NCBI GenBank assembly: GCA_015075425.1
Contig: JABTUL010000002.1
Location: forward strand, 682,001-746,000
DNA: 64,000 nt
Reading direction: 5' to 3'
From: Spirochaetales bacterium
GTDB lineage: Bacteria > Spirochaetota > Leptospiria > Leptospirales > Leptonemataceae
Notes under the pieces: generated by a model
Database searches by the model: none
What the model was told of the DNA's origin: nothing
What the model saw: the letters and a program-made list of their open reading frames with translations, nothing else
Program-made: the position numbers and the translations under genes
Part shown: positions 17,964-26,684 of the stretch, in pieces
Layout: each line of letters starts with the position of its first letter
Numbering within the stretch: the first letter of the stretch is position 1

Positions 17964-18053
17964 AGATTCTCCTGTAAAATGGTTGGGCCATTGTACTGCC
18001 GGCAGGCAAAGGTCAACCTTTTTCAGCGTGAGTTTTTTTGCGCGGTAACTATT

Positions 18054-18515
18054 TTAAGCTACATCTATGGAAAGGGTTACGTCCGATTGGGGACGGTCCC
18101 CCGGTCCTGTCGCTGTACTGCCGATCTTTTTTAGCACATCCAGCCCGTTGGTGATCCGACCAAAGATGGCATGCTTGCCATCCAGCCAGGGAGTTGGCGC
18201 GAGAGTGATAAAAAATTGCGATCCGCCGGTATTCGGGCCAGCATTGGCCATGGAAAGGATGCCCGCCTCTGTGTGTTTGAGTTCAGGGTGAAATTCATCC
18301 TGGATCTTGTAGCCCGGTCCGCCACGACCGGTGCCTTCGGGGCAACCACCCTGGATCATAAAACCCTCAATCACGCGGTGAAAAATCAAACCTTTGTAAA
18401 AGTCTTCTTGAATCAATTTAAGAAAATTGGCTGTGGTAAGCGGCGCACGGTCCTCGAAAAGTTCAGCCTGCATGGTTCCAAGGCTGGTCTGGATGTTGAT
18501 TGTTCTGTTGCTCAT
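18054..18515 (-). CDS. Peptidyl-prolyl cis-trans isomerase, cyclophilin type
   Basis: 153 residues, a minimal cytoplasmic cyclophilin. It keeps the catalytic region 'FHRVIEGFMIQGG' (Arg, Phe and Gln of the active site), 'MANAGPNTGGSQFFI' and 'WLDGKHAIFGRI'. The enzyme accelerates prolyl isomerisation during folding. No signal peptide is present. The start is divergent from an acyltransferase gene with about 100 bp between, which probably holds both promoters. Confidence 0.96.
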   Translation of the reverse strand: MSNRTINIQTSLGTMQAELFEDRAPLTTANFLKLIQEDFYKGLIFHRVIEGFMIQGGCPEGTGRGGPGYKIQDEFHPELKHTEAGILSMANAGPNTGGSQFFITLAPTPWLDGKHAIFGRITNGLDVLKKIGSTATGPGDRPQSDVTLSIDVA

Positions 18516-18619
18516 CTATGGTTTCCTGCGGCCAGAGTTGGAGCCGCCTGTTTTCTTCCAACCAAAGTTCCACACAAAAGCGATTGACAGCCTGCCCTTG
18601 CGGAAGCCCAGAAAACGCC

Positions 18620-19912
18620 ATGGTAGAGCTTCTGCAATCGAAAGAAACCTTCATCCCGCCTCGTCTGGATGTGCCTGCTCTCTGGGCCATCGACGCCATA
18701 CTGCCTGTTCTGTGTAAAACTGCTTTAAATATTGAATCCATTGAGATCGATCCAGAAGACATCAAAGCACTGCGTCACTTACGGCAGGGCCGACTGCTGT
18801 ACATGAGCAATCATCCAAGCACCGTTGAACCACCGGTGGCATTCGCCGTGGCTTCGCGCCTGGGGACTCGCTTTCATTTCATGGCCAGCCGGGTGGTTTT
18901 CAATTGGTACGCAGGTCTTCTGGGCCAGATCATCAGGCGAGTCGGCGCTTTTTCTGTGCTTCCCGGCGCCGGGGACCGTGACTCCATTCGCACAGCTCGC
19001 AGTATTCTGGCAGCCCCGGACGGCAAGCTGGCCATCTATCCGGAAGGGATGATGAGCGGTGAGAATGACAATCTGATCAATTTCATGCCCGGCGCCATTC
19101 AGCTGGGTTTCTGGGGCCTTGAAGACGCACGCAAGAAGGACCCCTCCGCGCGCCTGCCCGTTCTCTGTGCCTTTGTAAAATATATCGCCAACGGCAAGCC
19201 GGAGACTCTCGATCGGGAGATCACTGAATCCATAGGCCGCCTGGAAAAAAAATTGCGCATTGATCCCGGAGAGAAAAATCTTTTGCGCCGCTTTCTGACC
19301 GTTGGTCGCGTTCTCTTAGAGAATGCGGAACGCGATTATCGAATCCCTCCTGGAGCAGAGCACGATTACGAATATCGAGTGGGCCGGGCGCGGCATGCGG
19401 CACTGGATGCTGCAGCACGGGCGCTGGACCTGGAACTGCCGCTGCGCGCCGACGCACTCAGTAAAATCCGTGAACTTTTTGCTGCCGTGGAAGCTGTGGA
19501 AACCGGTTTTGGTGGCTCGCTCAAATATAAACCCAATCCGGCCGGGCTCCAGGCAGCCAAAAGACACATCGACCGGGCCTACACGTTTCTGATCCTGCGC
19601 CCCGCTTATCTTCTCGAGCGCCCCACCGCTGAGCGCTTCATAGAATGGCTGCTCCGCTTTGAAACCGTCGTCTTTGGAGAGGCGCAGTTGCGCCCGCGTA
19701 AAGCCCGCGTACTCTTTGCCCGGCCTTTCTATCTGGACGATTACCTGAACGATTATCAGACCGACCGCAAGGCCGGCCTGGAAAAAGCCCTGGGTCGGGT
19801 CCGCTCAGAACTGGAGGCACTGCTGGCTCGAGGCATCGAAATGACCGCACCGCTGGTAAAACCTCAGGATGCAGGCAGTGATTTTAAGATCAGCCCGCCC
19901 CCGGTGCCCTGA
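18620..19912 (+). CDS. PlsC-like acyltransferase with HX4E motif (paralog 1)
   Basis: 430 residues from the ATG at 18620; an open frame extends upstream but overlaps the promoter of the divergent cyclophilin gene and is not conserved with the paralog at 26685-27935. The N-terminal half is an LPLAT domain: 'MSNHPSTVEPPV' gives His 65-X4-Glu 70 instead of the usual HX4D, followed by 'IRRVGAFSVLPG' and 'LAIYPEGMMSGENDN'. The C-terminal 200 residues are shared with the paralog ('IDPGEKNLLRRFLTVGRVLLENAE', 'RFIEWLLRFE') but not with classical PlsC. It probably transfers an acyl chain onto a phospholipid or lipid A precursor; the acceptor is unknown. Confidence 0.83.
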   Translation: MVELLQSKETFIPPRLDVPALWAIDAILPVLCKTALNIESIEIDPEDIKALRHLRQGRLLYMSNHPSTVEPPVAFAVASRLGTRFHFMASRVVFNWYAGLLGQIIRRVGAFSVLPGAGDRDSIRTARSILAAPDGKLAIYPEGMMSGENDNLINFMPGAIQLGFWGLEDARKKDPSARLPVLCAFVKYIANGKPETLDREITESIGRLEKKLRIDPGEKNLLRRFLTVGRVLLENAERDYRIPPGAEHDYEYRVGRARHAALDAAARALDLELPLRADALSKIRELFAAVEAVETGFGGSLKYKPNPAGLQAAKRHIDRAYTFLILRPAYLLERPTAERFIEWLLRFETVVFGEAQLRPRKARVLFARPFYLDDYLNDYQTDRKAGLEKALGRVRSELEALLARGIEMTAPLVKPQDAGSDFKISPPPVP

Positions 19913-20008
19913 GAAGGGATTTTTCCGCAAAAACGCTGCGAACGCTATCTTTAATCTGCTTGCCGAATTAGCCCCGACCGGTTTTGTTCCAAACACCCTG
20001 GAGGCACT

Positions 20009-21106
20009 ATGAGCAAGGCAGGAATGGTTAAGTACCTACCCAAACTGGTCTGGAAAAAAGGCAGCATGCCTCTTTATATTACCTGGTTTGTCACCAACAA
20101 ATGCAATCTGACCTGCGAACATTGCTTTTACAGCGCCGAACTCAACCTGCCCACGCAGGAATTAACTCTGGAAGAGGTGGAAAAAATCACCCTGAGCATG
20201 GACAACTTTCCTGTTTTGCTCTATAGCGGAGGGGAACCATTTGTCCGTAAGGATCTGGCAGAAGTTACCCACCTTTTCTATAAGAACTGCGGCGTGCGCT
20301 ATCTATCCATTCCAACCAATGGCTCTTTTTTAAAAAAGACCGAACCCATCGTGGAGAAGATGTGCGCCCTGTGCCCGGACATGACCATCGTTTTGAATTT
20401 TTCCGTGGATGGCCTGGAAGAAGAGCACAACCGCATCCGCGGCGGTAAAGATACGTTTCGCAAGACGCTGGAAACCTTTCATGCCATGAAGAAGCGCAAA
20501 GCCGATTTTCCCAACCTGCGCACCGGATTCGTCACAACCTTTACGGCCACCAACCAGGATCATATTGAAGATCTTTACGATTTTTTACGCGATCAGGGGC
20601 CGGACAGCATCGCCATCAACCTGATCCGCGGCACACCCAAGGATCCCCTGGTCAAAACCATCGACCTGGAAAAATTCAAAAAAGTTACAGACCGGGTGAA
20701 GCAGGACCTGGCGGACTCGACTTTGCCCGGTTATGATGAATTCGTTGCCGCCCTGGGTTTCAATAAATACGACATGGTGATCAAGACCTACGAGGAGCAG
20801 GCTTTCCAGAGCATTTGCTACGCATCCCAAATAGCCGGAGTGATTTATCCCAACGGAGATGTTTACCCCTGCGAACTGCTCGATAAAAGCAAGATGGTTG
20901 GTAATTTGCGGGATTTCGATTTTGATTTTCGCAAGCTCTGGTTCAGTGATCGCAATAAAGAAATAGCCCGCTGGATCGTAGACACGAAATGCTTTTGCAC
21001 CCATGAATGCAACGTGCACTGCAACACTGCTTTCAATGCCAAACACTTCACCCGGGTGGCTGTCGATGCCGCTCGCTTCAAAGTAAAGAAGCTTTTAAAG
21101 AGCTGA
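20009..21106 (+). CDS. Radical SAM protein with SPASM-like C-terminus
   Basis: 365 residues. The [4Fe-4S]-SAM motif is Cys 32-X3-Cys 36-X2-Cys 39 ('CNLTCEHC'), followed by 'YSGGEPFVRKDL' for SAM binding. The C-terminal third has 'YPCELLDKSKMVGNL' and a cysteine cluster 'CFCTHECNVHC' that resembles a SPASM or twitch auxiliary-cluster domain. Such enzymes often modify peptides or link cofactor precursors; no convincing short substrate peptide gene is adjacent. It is preceded by an acyltransferase (97-bp gap) and followed by a terminator inside an inverted repeat. The substrate is unknown. Confidence 0.88.
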   Translation: MSKAGMVKYLPKLVWKKGSMPLYITWFVTNKCNLTCEHCFYSAELNLPTQELTLEEVEKITLSMDNFPVLLYSGGEPFVRKDLAEVTHLFYKNCGVRYLSIPTNGSFLKKTEPIVEKMCALCPDMTIVLNFSVDGLEEEHNRIRGGKDTFRKTLETFHAMKKRKADFPNLRTGFVTTFTATNQDHIEDLYDFLRDQGPDSIAINLIRGTPKDPLVKTIDLEKFKKVTDRVKQDLADSTLPGYDEFVAALGFNKYDMVIKTYEEQAFQSICYASQIAGVIYPNGDVYPCELLDKSKMVGNLRDFDFDFRKLWFSDRNKEIARWIVDTKCFCTHECNVHCNTAFNAKHFTRVAVDAARFKVKKLLKS

Positions 21107-21175
21107 TTCAAAGCAGGGATTGTTCTAACCCGGATTATTCATGAAAGTGAATGCGTAAAGTACAGGTTCAAAGAC

Positions 21176-21204
21176 AAACCGCCCCGCGCTGGGCGGTTTT
21201 TCAT
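21176..21204 (+). terminator. Rho-independent terminator after radical SAM gene
   Basis: AAACCGCCC (21176-21184) pairs with GGGCGGTTT (21191-21199) around a 6-base loop, with a T-run overlapping the right arm. The A-run on the left also makes it usable for the convergent penicillin-binding protein gene. It lies inside the inverted-repeat element. Confidence 0.9.
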
Positions 21205-21237
21205 CATTGCCACGAAAACCCGGAGCTTGTTTGTAAG

Positions 21238-21259
21238 AACAGTGTGCCGCACTGTTTTT
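21238..21259 (+). terminator. Second hairpin with U-run inside the inverted-repeat element
   Basis: AACAGTG (21238-21244) pairs with CACTGTT (21250-21256) around a 5-base loop and is followed by a short T-run to 21259. Weaker than the preceding terminator; it may be a backup or part of the element's own structure. Confidence 0.5.
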
Positions 21260-21298
21260 CACGAATAATCCGGGCTAAGTAAGGCACCGCTGCTGGCG

Positions 21299-23602
21299 TC
21301 AGGGCTGCTCCGCTGGCATCGCCTCCGGAGCTGGCATGGGTGGCGGGGCAACCGGCCCCGCCGGTTTTTTTTCCGGGGAAGGGAAAGGGTTGTCTTCCGG
21401 TTGCCTGGATTCCTTTACATCCTTTACATCCTCCAGAGTATCCTGGATTTCTGCATCGGGCTTGAGCGTTCCGGTAGCATCCTGATAGTCGCTGAAAAGT
21501 TCATCTACGGGATCCTTCCAGGGACGCTCCACTTCCGGAATCTCCACCTCTGGAAAACGACCCGTCACCTGACCGGGCAAAGCGCCCTGTGCGTAGTTGG
21601 CCCAGATCGAACCGGTGGTGCCCGCACCGCTGCCTGGAAAGGGTGCACCCTCATCGTTACCGGCCCAGACCACGGTGACTTCTCCGGGTACAAAACCCAC
21701 CCACCAGGCATCGCGGGAACCATAGAACCCGGGAAATTTTTTGTAGTGAGCGGCCGTGCTCTGAACCGTGCCGCTTTTGCCGGCCACCGGAAAGGGAAGG
21801 TATTTGGGATTCTTATTGCGCTGCTTCCCGATCCAGCCAGCTGTTCCCTGCTCCTCAAGAACCGACTCGAGGAGATAAAGGGTCCCCCCGCATGCCGACG
21901 GCGAAAGAACATACTCGCCGCTCAGGTTCGCTTCGCTTTTCCAGATTTCCACTCCGTCCGGGTCTTCAACACGGGTAATGAGTCGCGGCTCTACAACCCG
22001 GCCTCCGTTCAAAATGGGAGCGTGCAGCCGGGCCATCTCCAGGGGTGTCATTTCCCCCGTGCCCAGAGCCAGACTCAGGGAACCGGGAAAGCGTTCTTTC
22101 AGCTGCGATGAATCCAGACCCAGAACGCGCCCCATGCGATTGCGAAACCGATCCACACCAATCTGGTTGAGCGTAGAAACAGCCACCGTGTTCACGGAAA
22201 GGGCAACGGCTTCGCGAATCGGCATTTCTCCTTTGAAGTTGCGGTACCAGTTGCGCGGGCTGTAGCCATCAATCTGCAAATCGCGGTCTTCCACAACACT
22301 GCTTACATTGAGCACTCCTTCATCGAGGGCAACAGCATAAAGGAAGGCCTTGATGGCAGAACCTGGCGGACGGAGCATGGAAAAAATCCTTCTGGTCATG
22401 TTTCCTTCGCTCACGCCATAGCCACCCACCAGGGCCAGCATGTCTCCGTTCTGCGTATCCAGGGAAACCAGCACTCCATTCATCATTTCTGAGACATGCT
22501 CTATCCGATCCGGTGCAGCCTTTGTATTCTTTCTGAGCTGTGCGCGGATGCCATCGATGCCATTGCGTACGGCATTCAATGCCGATGCCTGCCTTGGCCG
22601 GTCAATCGTTGTATGGACCACAAGGCCGCCGCTACGGATGAGGTCCTCAGCAAAATTCTCAAAAAGAAACTGACGCACATAGGCGTTGGCTGCCGGTGCA
22701 GCATTCAAGCGAAAATCCCGACTGGCACCATAGCGGCCGACATTGCCGGCGCTATCGTCCGATCGAATCTGGTAGCGGGCTCGGAAGGATTTTTGAAATG
22801 CGGCTTTGTTCTTCTCATTGAGGTGCTCATCGCGCAGCAACGCCTGCATCACCACTTCCTGTTTGCGCAGAGATAGCCGCGCGTTGTTCAGCGGACTGTA
22901 ACGGACAGGAGAGGGAAACAAACCCACGATCATAGCCGCTTCTGCGGCATCCAGCGCTTCCGGGGGTTTACGAAAATAGAACCATGAGGCTTCTTCAGCG
23001 CCAATGCGGCCTTCTCCCATATAAATCTTGTTCAGGTAGAGGCAGAGGATTTCGTCTTTGGACAACTGGTCTTCCAGCAAAAATGCAATGAACGTTTCAT
23101 ATAATTTTCTAAATAAATTGGCTCGCCGGTCGGTAAAGAGGTTGCGGGCCACCTGCTGGGTAATGGAACCTCCCCCTTCCCTAAAGCCCAGAGAAAGCAG
23201 ATTATTGAGCATGGCCCGGGCGATTCCCCGATAGGAAATCCCGCCGTGCTCGTAAAATTGCCGGTCTTCTGAACTTACCGCTGCACGCCCCAGCCAGGTG
23301 AGTTCTTTACATTTATTGAGCCGCAGGCTGGACCCGCGTTCCGGGAAGAACTCACCAATCAATTTGCCATCGCGGGCCAGAATCTGGATGGGTGGCCGAT
23401 CCTGAGTTTTTCCTTTGCCATGCAACCAGTTCCGGTATTCTTCAATGTCCGCTGCAATATCTCCTTTCTGAAAAAGAAAGGTAACATAAACAAAGCTAAC
23501 AAAAATCGATCCAGAGGCAACCGGGACAACAAAAAGGAGCAGGAACAGGCGGATTTTTTGCTCAAGGAGCCAGGAGATTGCATTCCGGAGCAACTGCATC
23601 AC
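21299..23602 (-). CDS. Class A penicillin-binding protein (PBP1-type)
   Basis: 767 residues. A single N-terminal transmembrane helix (about 18-42) is followed by a glycosyltransferase family 51 domain with 'SSEDRQFYEHGG' and 'GGGSITQQVARNLF', then a transpeptidase domain with the SxxK motif in 'PPGSAIKAFLY', SxN in 'SVNTVAV' and 'GKSGTVQ' as the KTG-equivalent. It polymerises and cross-links periplasmic peptidoglycan. The C-terminal 90 residues are a Pro/Glu/Lys-rich tail with a short 'KDVKDVK' repeat. The PBP lies downstream of no co-directional partner except the cation transporter 38 bp upstream. A penicillin-binding protein 1C-like subtype cannot be excluded. Confidence 0.95.
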   Translation of the reverse strand: MMQLLRNAISWLLEQKIRLFLLLFVVPVASGSIFVSFVYVTFLFQKGDIAADIEEYRNWLHGKGKTQDRPPIQILARDGKLIGEFFPERGSSLRLNKCKELTWLGRAAVSSEDRQFYEHGGISYRGIARAMLNNLLSLGFREGGGSITQQVARNLFTDRRANLFRKLYETFIAFLLEDQLSKDEILCLYLNKIYMGEGRIGAEEASWFYFRKPPEALDAAEAAMIVGLFPSPVRYSPLNNARLSLRKQEVVMQALLRDEHLNEKNKAAFQKSFRARYQIRSDDSAGNVGRYGASRDFRLNAAPAANAYVRQFLFENFAEDLIRSGGLVVHTTIDRPRQASALNAVRNGIDGIRAQLRKNTKAAPDRIEHVSEMMNGVLVSLDTQNGDMLALVGGYGVSEGNMTRRIFSMLRPPGSAIKAFLYAVALDEGVLNVSSVVEDRDLQIDGYSPRNWYRNFKGEMPIREAVALSVNTVAVSTLNQIGVDRFRNRMGRVLGLDSSQLKERFPGSLSLALGTGEMTPLEMARLHAPILNGGRVVEPRLITRVEDPDGVEIWKSEANLSGEYVLSPSACGGTLYLLESVLEEQGTAGWIGKQRNKNPKYLPFPVAGKSGTVQSTAAHYKKFPGFYGSRDAWWVGFVPGEVTVVWAGNDEGAPFPGSGAGTTGSIWANYAQGALPGQVTGRFPEVEIPEVERPWKDPVDELFSDYQDATGTLKPDAEIQDTLEDVKDVKESRQPEDNPFPSPEKKPAGPVAPPPMPAPEAMPAEQP

Positions 23603-23640
23603 ACGAAAGTCACACTGCCAGAACGACGATCAAGCATAAT

Positions 23641-24558
23641 TTAACAATTCCGCAGCAGGCAATGCTCGGAAAGGCATTCAATTTCAATGGTTGCATGATC
23701 TATAGCATGATGCAAAAAGATGTGACGGGCCTCTTCCTTGATGGCGATCGCCCGCCCTGACGGTATTTCATCCTCTACAACGACGTGCGTGGTCAGAATA
23801 TGCTTTTGACCGTCAAGAGACCAGACATGGGTGTCATGCAGTGAATGAACACCGGGAATGCACATGAGTTCCAGCTCAATCGCCCTTGTATCAATTTGAC
23901 GGGGCACGCTTTGCAAAAAAATGCCCATCGTCTGGCGTAAGAGACCCACTACATTGTACAGGATGAAAACGCAAAAAACAATGGAGAGCAGCGGATCTAC
24001 CCAGGGCCAGTGAAAGAAAAGAAGCAGAACGCCGCCTGTAAGAATGGCCACCCAGCCCAGAACATCTTCCAGCAGATGCCAGGAGAGGACTTTTTCGTTG
24101 AGACTTTCACCACGCCGTAATAGAAGCGCTCCGAATCCGTTGAAAGCGATGCCTACCAGAGCCAGCACGATCATGCCGACGGCGCCAGGCATGGCCGGTT
24201 CACGCAATCGTTCCAGACTCAAATGAAGCATAAAGCCGACACCGCCCAGAAGCACCAGAGCATTCACCAGAGCGGAAAGCAAAGAGAAGCGGCCGTAGCC
24301 ATAGGAAAATCGCTCTGAACGCCCCCGGCCCGCCAGGCGCTCCATGAACCAGGCAAAACCCAGAGACAGAGAATCGCCCAGATCATGCAGAGCATCTGCC
24401 AGAATGGCCACGCTGCCAGTAAGGAGGCCACCCACCAGTTCAATTGCCGTGAAACTTAAATTCAGAAAAAAAACAAGGGCTATGTTGCGTTGACGGCCAG
24501 GGGATGTGGCCGGATCGTGGGTGTGAGTGTGCCCGCCGTGGTGATGAAAGTGACCCAT
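23641..24558 (-). CDS. Cation diffusion facilitator (zinc/cadmium/cobalt efflux)
   Basis: 305 residues from the Met followed by a His-rich head ('MGHFHHHGGHTHTHD'), usual for CzcD/ZitB proteins. GGAGG abuts this ATG, which is unusually close, so the true start could be slightly upstream. Six transmembrane helices carry the metal-site pairs 'ADALHDLGD' and 'HLLEDVLGWV' (HxxxD-type), and the C-terminal cytoplasmic domain has 'DTHVWSLDG'. The protein exports divalent metals by proton antiport. It lies divergent from flaA2 and 38 bp upstream of the PBP gene, with which it may be co-transcribed. Confidence 0.93.
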   Translation of the reverse strand: MGHFHHHGGHTHTHDPATSPGRQRNIALVFFLNLSFTAIELVGGLLTGSVAILADALHDLGDSLSLGFAWFMERLAGRGRSERFSYGYGRFSLLSALVNALVLLGGVGFMLHLSLERLREPAMPGAVGMIVLALVGIAFNGFGALLLRRGESLNEKVLSWHLLEDVLGWVAILTGGVLLLFFHWPWVDPLLSIVFCVFILYNVVGLLRQTMGIFLQSVPRQIDTRAIELELMCIPGVHSLHDTHVWSLDGQKHILTTHVVVEDEIPSGRAIAIKEEARHIFLHHAIDHATIEIECLSEHCLLRNC

Positions 24559-24756
24559 CCTCCGGTTCAGTCGTCCAGATAGCAGATACCTGTCAAGCTC
24601 TGGAAATCTCCGGAAAATGGGCAGAGAAATTATGTCGCCTGACTGCGCACATTGCTGTATTTTCTGATCCGGAATTCCAGCCGGGTACTCAATCTCTGCA
24701 TTTTTTTTCTCGATACAGGTACAGATAAAAATTGGTGCATTCTCAGGGCAGGGTGC

Positions 24757-24783
24757 TAAGAACAAACCCGGACCGACCGATAA
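24757..24783 (+). promoter_or_regulatory. Candidate sigma-28 (FliA) promoter upstream of flaA2
   Basis: TAAGAACA (24757-24764), 11 bp, then ACCGATAA (24776-24783). The second box matches seven of eight bases of the enterobacterial sigma-28 -10 consensus GCCGATAA at the right spacing; the -35 box matches mainly TAA. It ends 38 bp before the flaA2 ATG, which has AAGGAG at 24806-24811. Position in front of a filament-sheath gene makes chance less likely, though the -35 is weak. Confidence 0.45.
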
Positions 24784-24821
24784 TCGTGTAGGCCACCAGG
24801 ATGTAAAGGAGTACAATAGAG

Positions 24822-25541
24822 ATGGAACGCAAATGGATTGCACTGGTTGCAGGTCTTACCATTACTTTCAGTCTTTCCGCGCAGCAGCCAGAAGAAGCTG
24901 CAGCGGCAAATCAGGGTACCGGGGCGTTGTCGCTGGAAACCCTGGAAGATTTTGAGGAAGCAGAAGACTGGATTGCTAAAGCAACCAGTCCCCTGGGAGA
25001 TACCAGGACCCTCAAGCTGGTTCAAAGAGGGGAGATCCGCGCTACCAATGACGAGAATGCTCGTCCCGACCCGGATGATTTCGCGGTCAATGTTTCGCAG
25101 GATCCGGATAATCCGAACCACCTGCTCGGAGTCAAAACATACTTCAACGATCGCGGTTTTGACCGGGTTGAACTCAAGCCGCCGCATGAATTCGTAATCA
25201 AAGGGAAAGCCCGACAGTTTTCTGTCTGGGTTCTGGGACGCAAGTACAGACATACCCTTTTCATCAAGTTGCGGGACTACCGTGGCAGAATTCATAAGCT
25301 GCGCCTGGGCCGACTGGATTTCTTTGGCTGGCGTAAACTGACGGTTACGGTACCGGGCTGGTTGCCACAGAGCAGTCGCTATTCCATGCTGGATAAGAAT
25401 CTGCATTTCATGAGTCTCTTTGTTGTCAGTGATCCGCATGAAGCTGGGGGCACTTTTTACTTTTATGTAGATAATCTCAAAGCACTGATTGACCGTGCCG
25501 AGCAGAACTATCCTGGCTCGGAAATTAAGGATAACTGGTAA
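24822..25541 (+). CDS. flaA2: Periplasmic flagellar sheath protein FlaA2
   Basis: 239 residues with a cleavable signal peptide ending near 'SLSA'. The family core is '[52 protein letters not shown]' (about residues 128-180) and a C-terminal '[13 protein letters not shown]'. FlaA proteins coat the periplasmic filament of spirochetes and give it curvature. Length and adjacency to a longer FlaA gene match the Leptospira flaA2-flaA1 arrangement. A sigma-28-like promoter lies upstream, and flaA1 follows after 13 bp. Confidence 0.93.
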   Translation: MERKWIALVAGLTITFSLSAQQPEEAAAANQGTGALSLETLEDFEEAEDWIAKATSPLGDTRTLKLVQRGEIRATNDENARPDPDDFAVNVSQDPDNPNHLLGVKTYFNDRGFDRVELKPPHEFVIKGKARQFSVWVLGRKYRHTLFIKLRDYRGRIHKLRLGRLDFFGWRKLTVTVPGWLPQSSRYSMLDKNLHFMSLFVVSDPHEAGGTFYFYVDNLKALIDRAEQNYPGSEIKDNW

Positions 25542-25554
25542 GAGGCTAACGATC

Positions 25555-26613
25555 ATGAAAGAAGTAATTTTAGAAAAATGGAAAAACCATCTCCCGCTCG
25601 CGCTGGGAGTGGCTCTGGCGGCAACACTGGGGTACGGCAGCACCATCGGTCATGCTAAAGTGGAAACAGCAATCGGGAGCGACGTAACGGCTAACGAACT
25701 GCGGGCCCTCACGATTGAAAGCTGGGACACAGACTATTCCCGTGGCGGCTATGGTTGGGAAGTTATCACAAATGAAGATAACACACCGCGGGGCGCCAAA
25801 TACGAATTTCTGGCGGCCAGTCAAAAAGCAGAACGCGAGGTAAAACTCATCAAGGGTACGCCGCGCGATATTAAAGAGAACCAGAATTACGACAAAGCAA
25901 AAATTCTTGCTGTGCGTTTCTCTTTTTCTTTTCCCGGTTACAATGTGGTCAGCATCCGGCCACCAACCAAAGATGTTAACGATCAGATCGTGGATCACTA
26001 TACGATTGAGCGGCCGCGTCCTTACCTCAATGAAATCGCTTTCAGTGGCGAATACCGCGCCCGCTCCTGCTTTCAAAACCCGGAGAATAGCTTCTCCCGG
26101 CTGAGCAACAGACCCGTTGTGGTCGATTGCGTGACCGGCATCGAAATTCCCGGCGTGGTCAAGCAGGTTTCCGTCTGGGTCATGGGACGGGGCAATGAGT
26201 ACACTCTGGAAGGCTGGTTTGAGGACTGGAAAGGCGACTCTCACATTCTGCAGTTCGGCAGCGTGGATTTTGTTGGCTGGAGACCGCTTACCGCAAAAAT
26301 TCCGACAACCGTACCTCAGGACGTGGATTCCTATCCGCAAATCAAAACTGTGGTTTTCAAACAGTTCAAATTGCGGGCTAAACCAGAAACCTCCCTTGAG
26401 CCGGTCTACATCTTCTTTGATGAACTCCGAGTTTTAACGGACATCTTTGAAGTCCATTTTGACGGAGCGGCTATCGATTTTGATAAACCGGATTGCAACC
26501 GCAAAAACCGATTGTTCGATATCATCCGCAAGAATGCGCGCTTCCCGGATCACTGGCCGGTGCTCGCAGATTGCTCTGTGGCTCCAGGACCCGCTGCGCC
26601 TTTGAACGAATAA
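25555..26613 (+). CDS. flaA1: Periplasmic flagellar sheath protein FlaA1
   Basis: 352 residues from the ATG at 25555, preceded by a GAGG ribosome site; an upstream in-frame ATG inside flaA2 is less likely. The signal sequence covers about residues 1-34. The FlaA domain includes '[47 protein letters not shown]' and '[13 protein letters not shown]', equivalent to FlaA2 blocks. It is longer than FlaA2 through an insert rich in charged residues in the N-terminal half and a Cys-containing tail. It forms the sheath with FlaA2 and ends at a strong bidirectional terminator. Confidence 0.92.
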   Translation: MKEVILEKWKNHLPLALGVALAATLGYGSTIGHAKVETAIGSDVTANELRALTIESWDTDYSRGGYGWEVITNEDNTPRGAKYEFLAASQKAEREVKLIKGTPRDIKENQNYDKAKILAVRFSFSFPGYNVVSIRPPTKDVNDQIVDHYTIERPRPYLNEIAFSGEYRARSCFQNPENSFSRLSNRPVVVDCVTGIEIPGVVKQVSVWVMGRGNEYTLEGWFEDWKGDSHILQFGSVDFVGWRPLTAKIPTTVPQDVDSYPQIKTVVFKQFKLRAKPETSLEPVYIFFDELRVLTDIFEVHFDGAAIDFDKPDCNRKNRLFDIIRKNARFPDHWPVLADCSVAPGPAAPLNE

Positions 26614-26643
26614 CGGCGTTTAACACAAGCGGCCTTGCAGGCC

Positions 26644-26674
26644 AAAAAAGCCGCCACAAAAGGGCGGCTTTTTT
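26644..26674. terminator. Bidirectional rho-independent terminator
   Basis: AAAAAAGCCGCC (26644-26655) pairs with GGCGGCTTTTTT (26663-26674) around 7 bases. A-runs and T-runs on both sides let it end flaA1 on + and the convergent acyltransferase gene on -, whose stop is at 26685. Confidence 0.95.
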
Positions 26675-26684
26675 ATTTTCTCCG

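Larger units (their letters stand above)
21126..21277. repeat. MITE-like element with 21-bp terminal inverted repeats
   Basis: A 21-bp arm at 21126-21146 (core CCCGGATTATTCATGA) matches the reverse complement of 21257-21277 at 19 of 21 positions. The 152-bp unit encodes nothing and contains two hairpins. It occupies nearly all of the gap between the radical SAM and penicillin-binding protein genes. Transposon-end-like arms, small size and no ORF suggest a non-autonomous mobile element or a REP-type repeat domesticated as a terminator. No target-site duplication is obvious. Confidence 0.5.

Noticed and set aside
21411-21431. Short tandem repeat (TCCTTTACA-like) in the PBP gene
   Set aside because: Two copies only, encoding part of a charged low-complexity tail; not a regulatory or phase-variable repeat.
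24756-25646. Reverse-strand open frame over flaA2
   Set aside because: The forward frame is a clear FlaA protein with signal peptide and ribosome site; the reverse frame has no motif.
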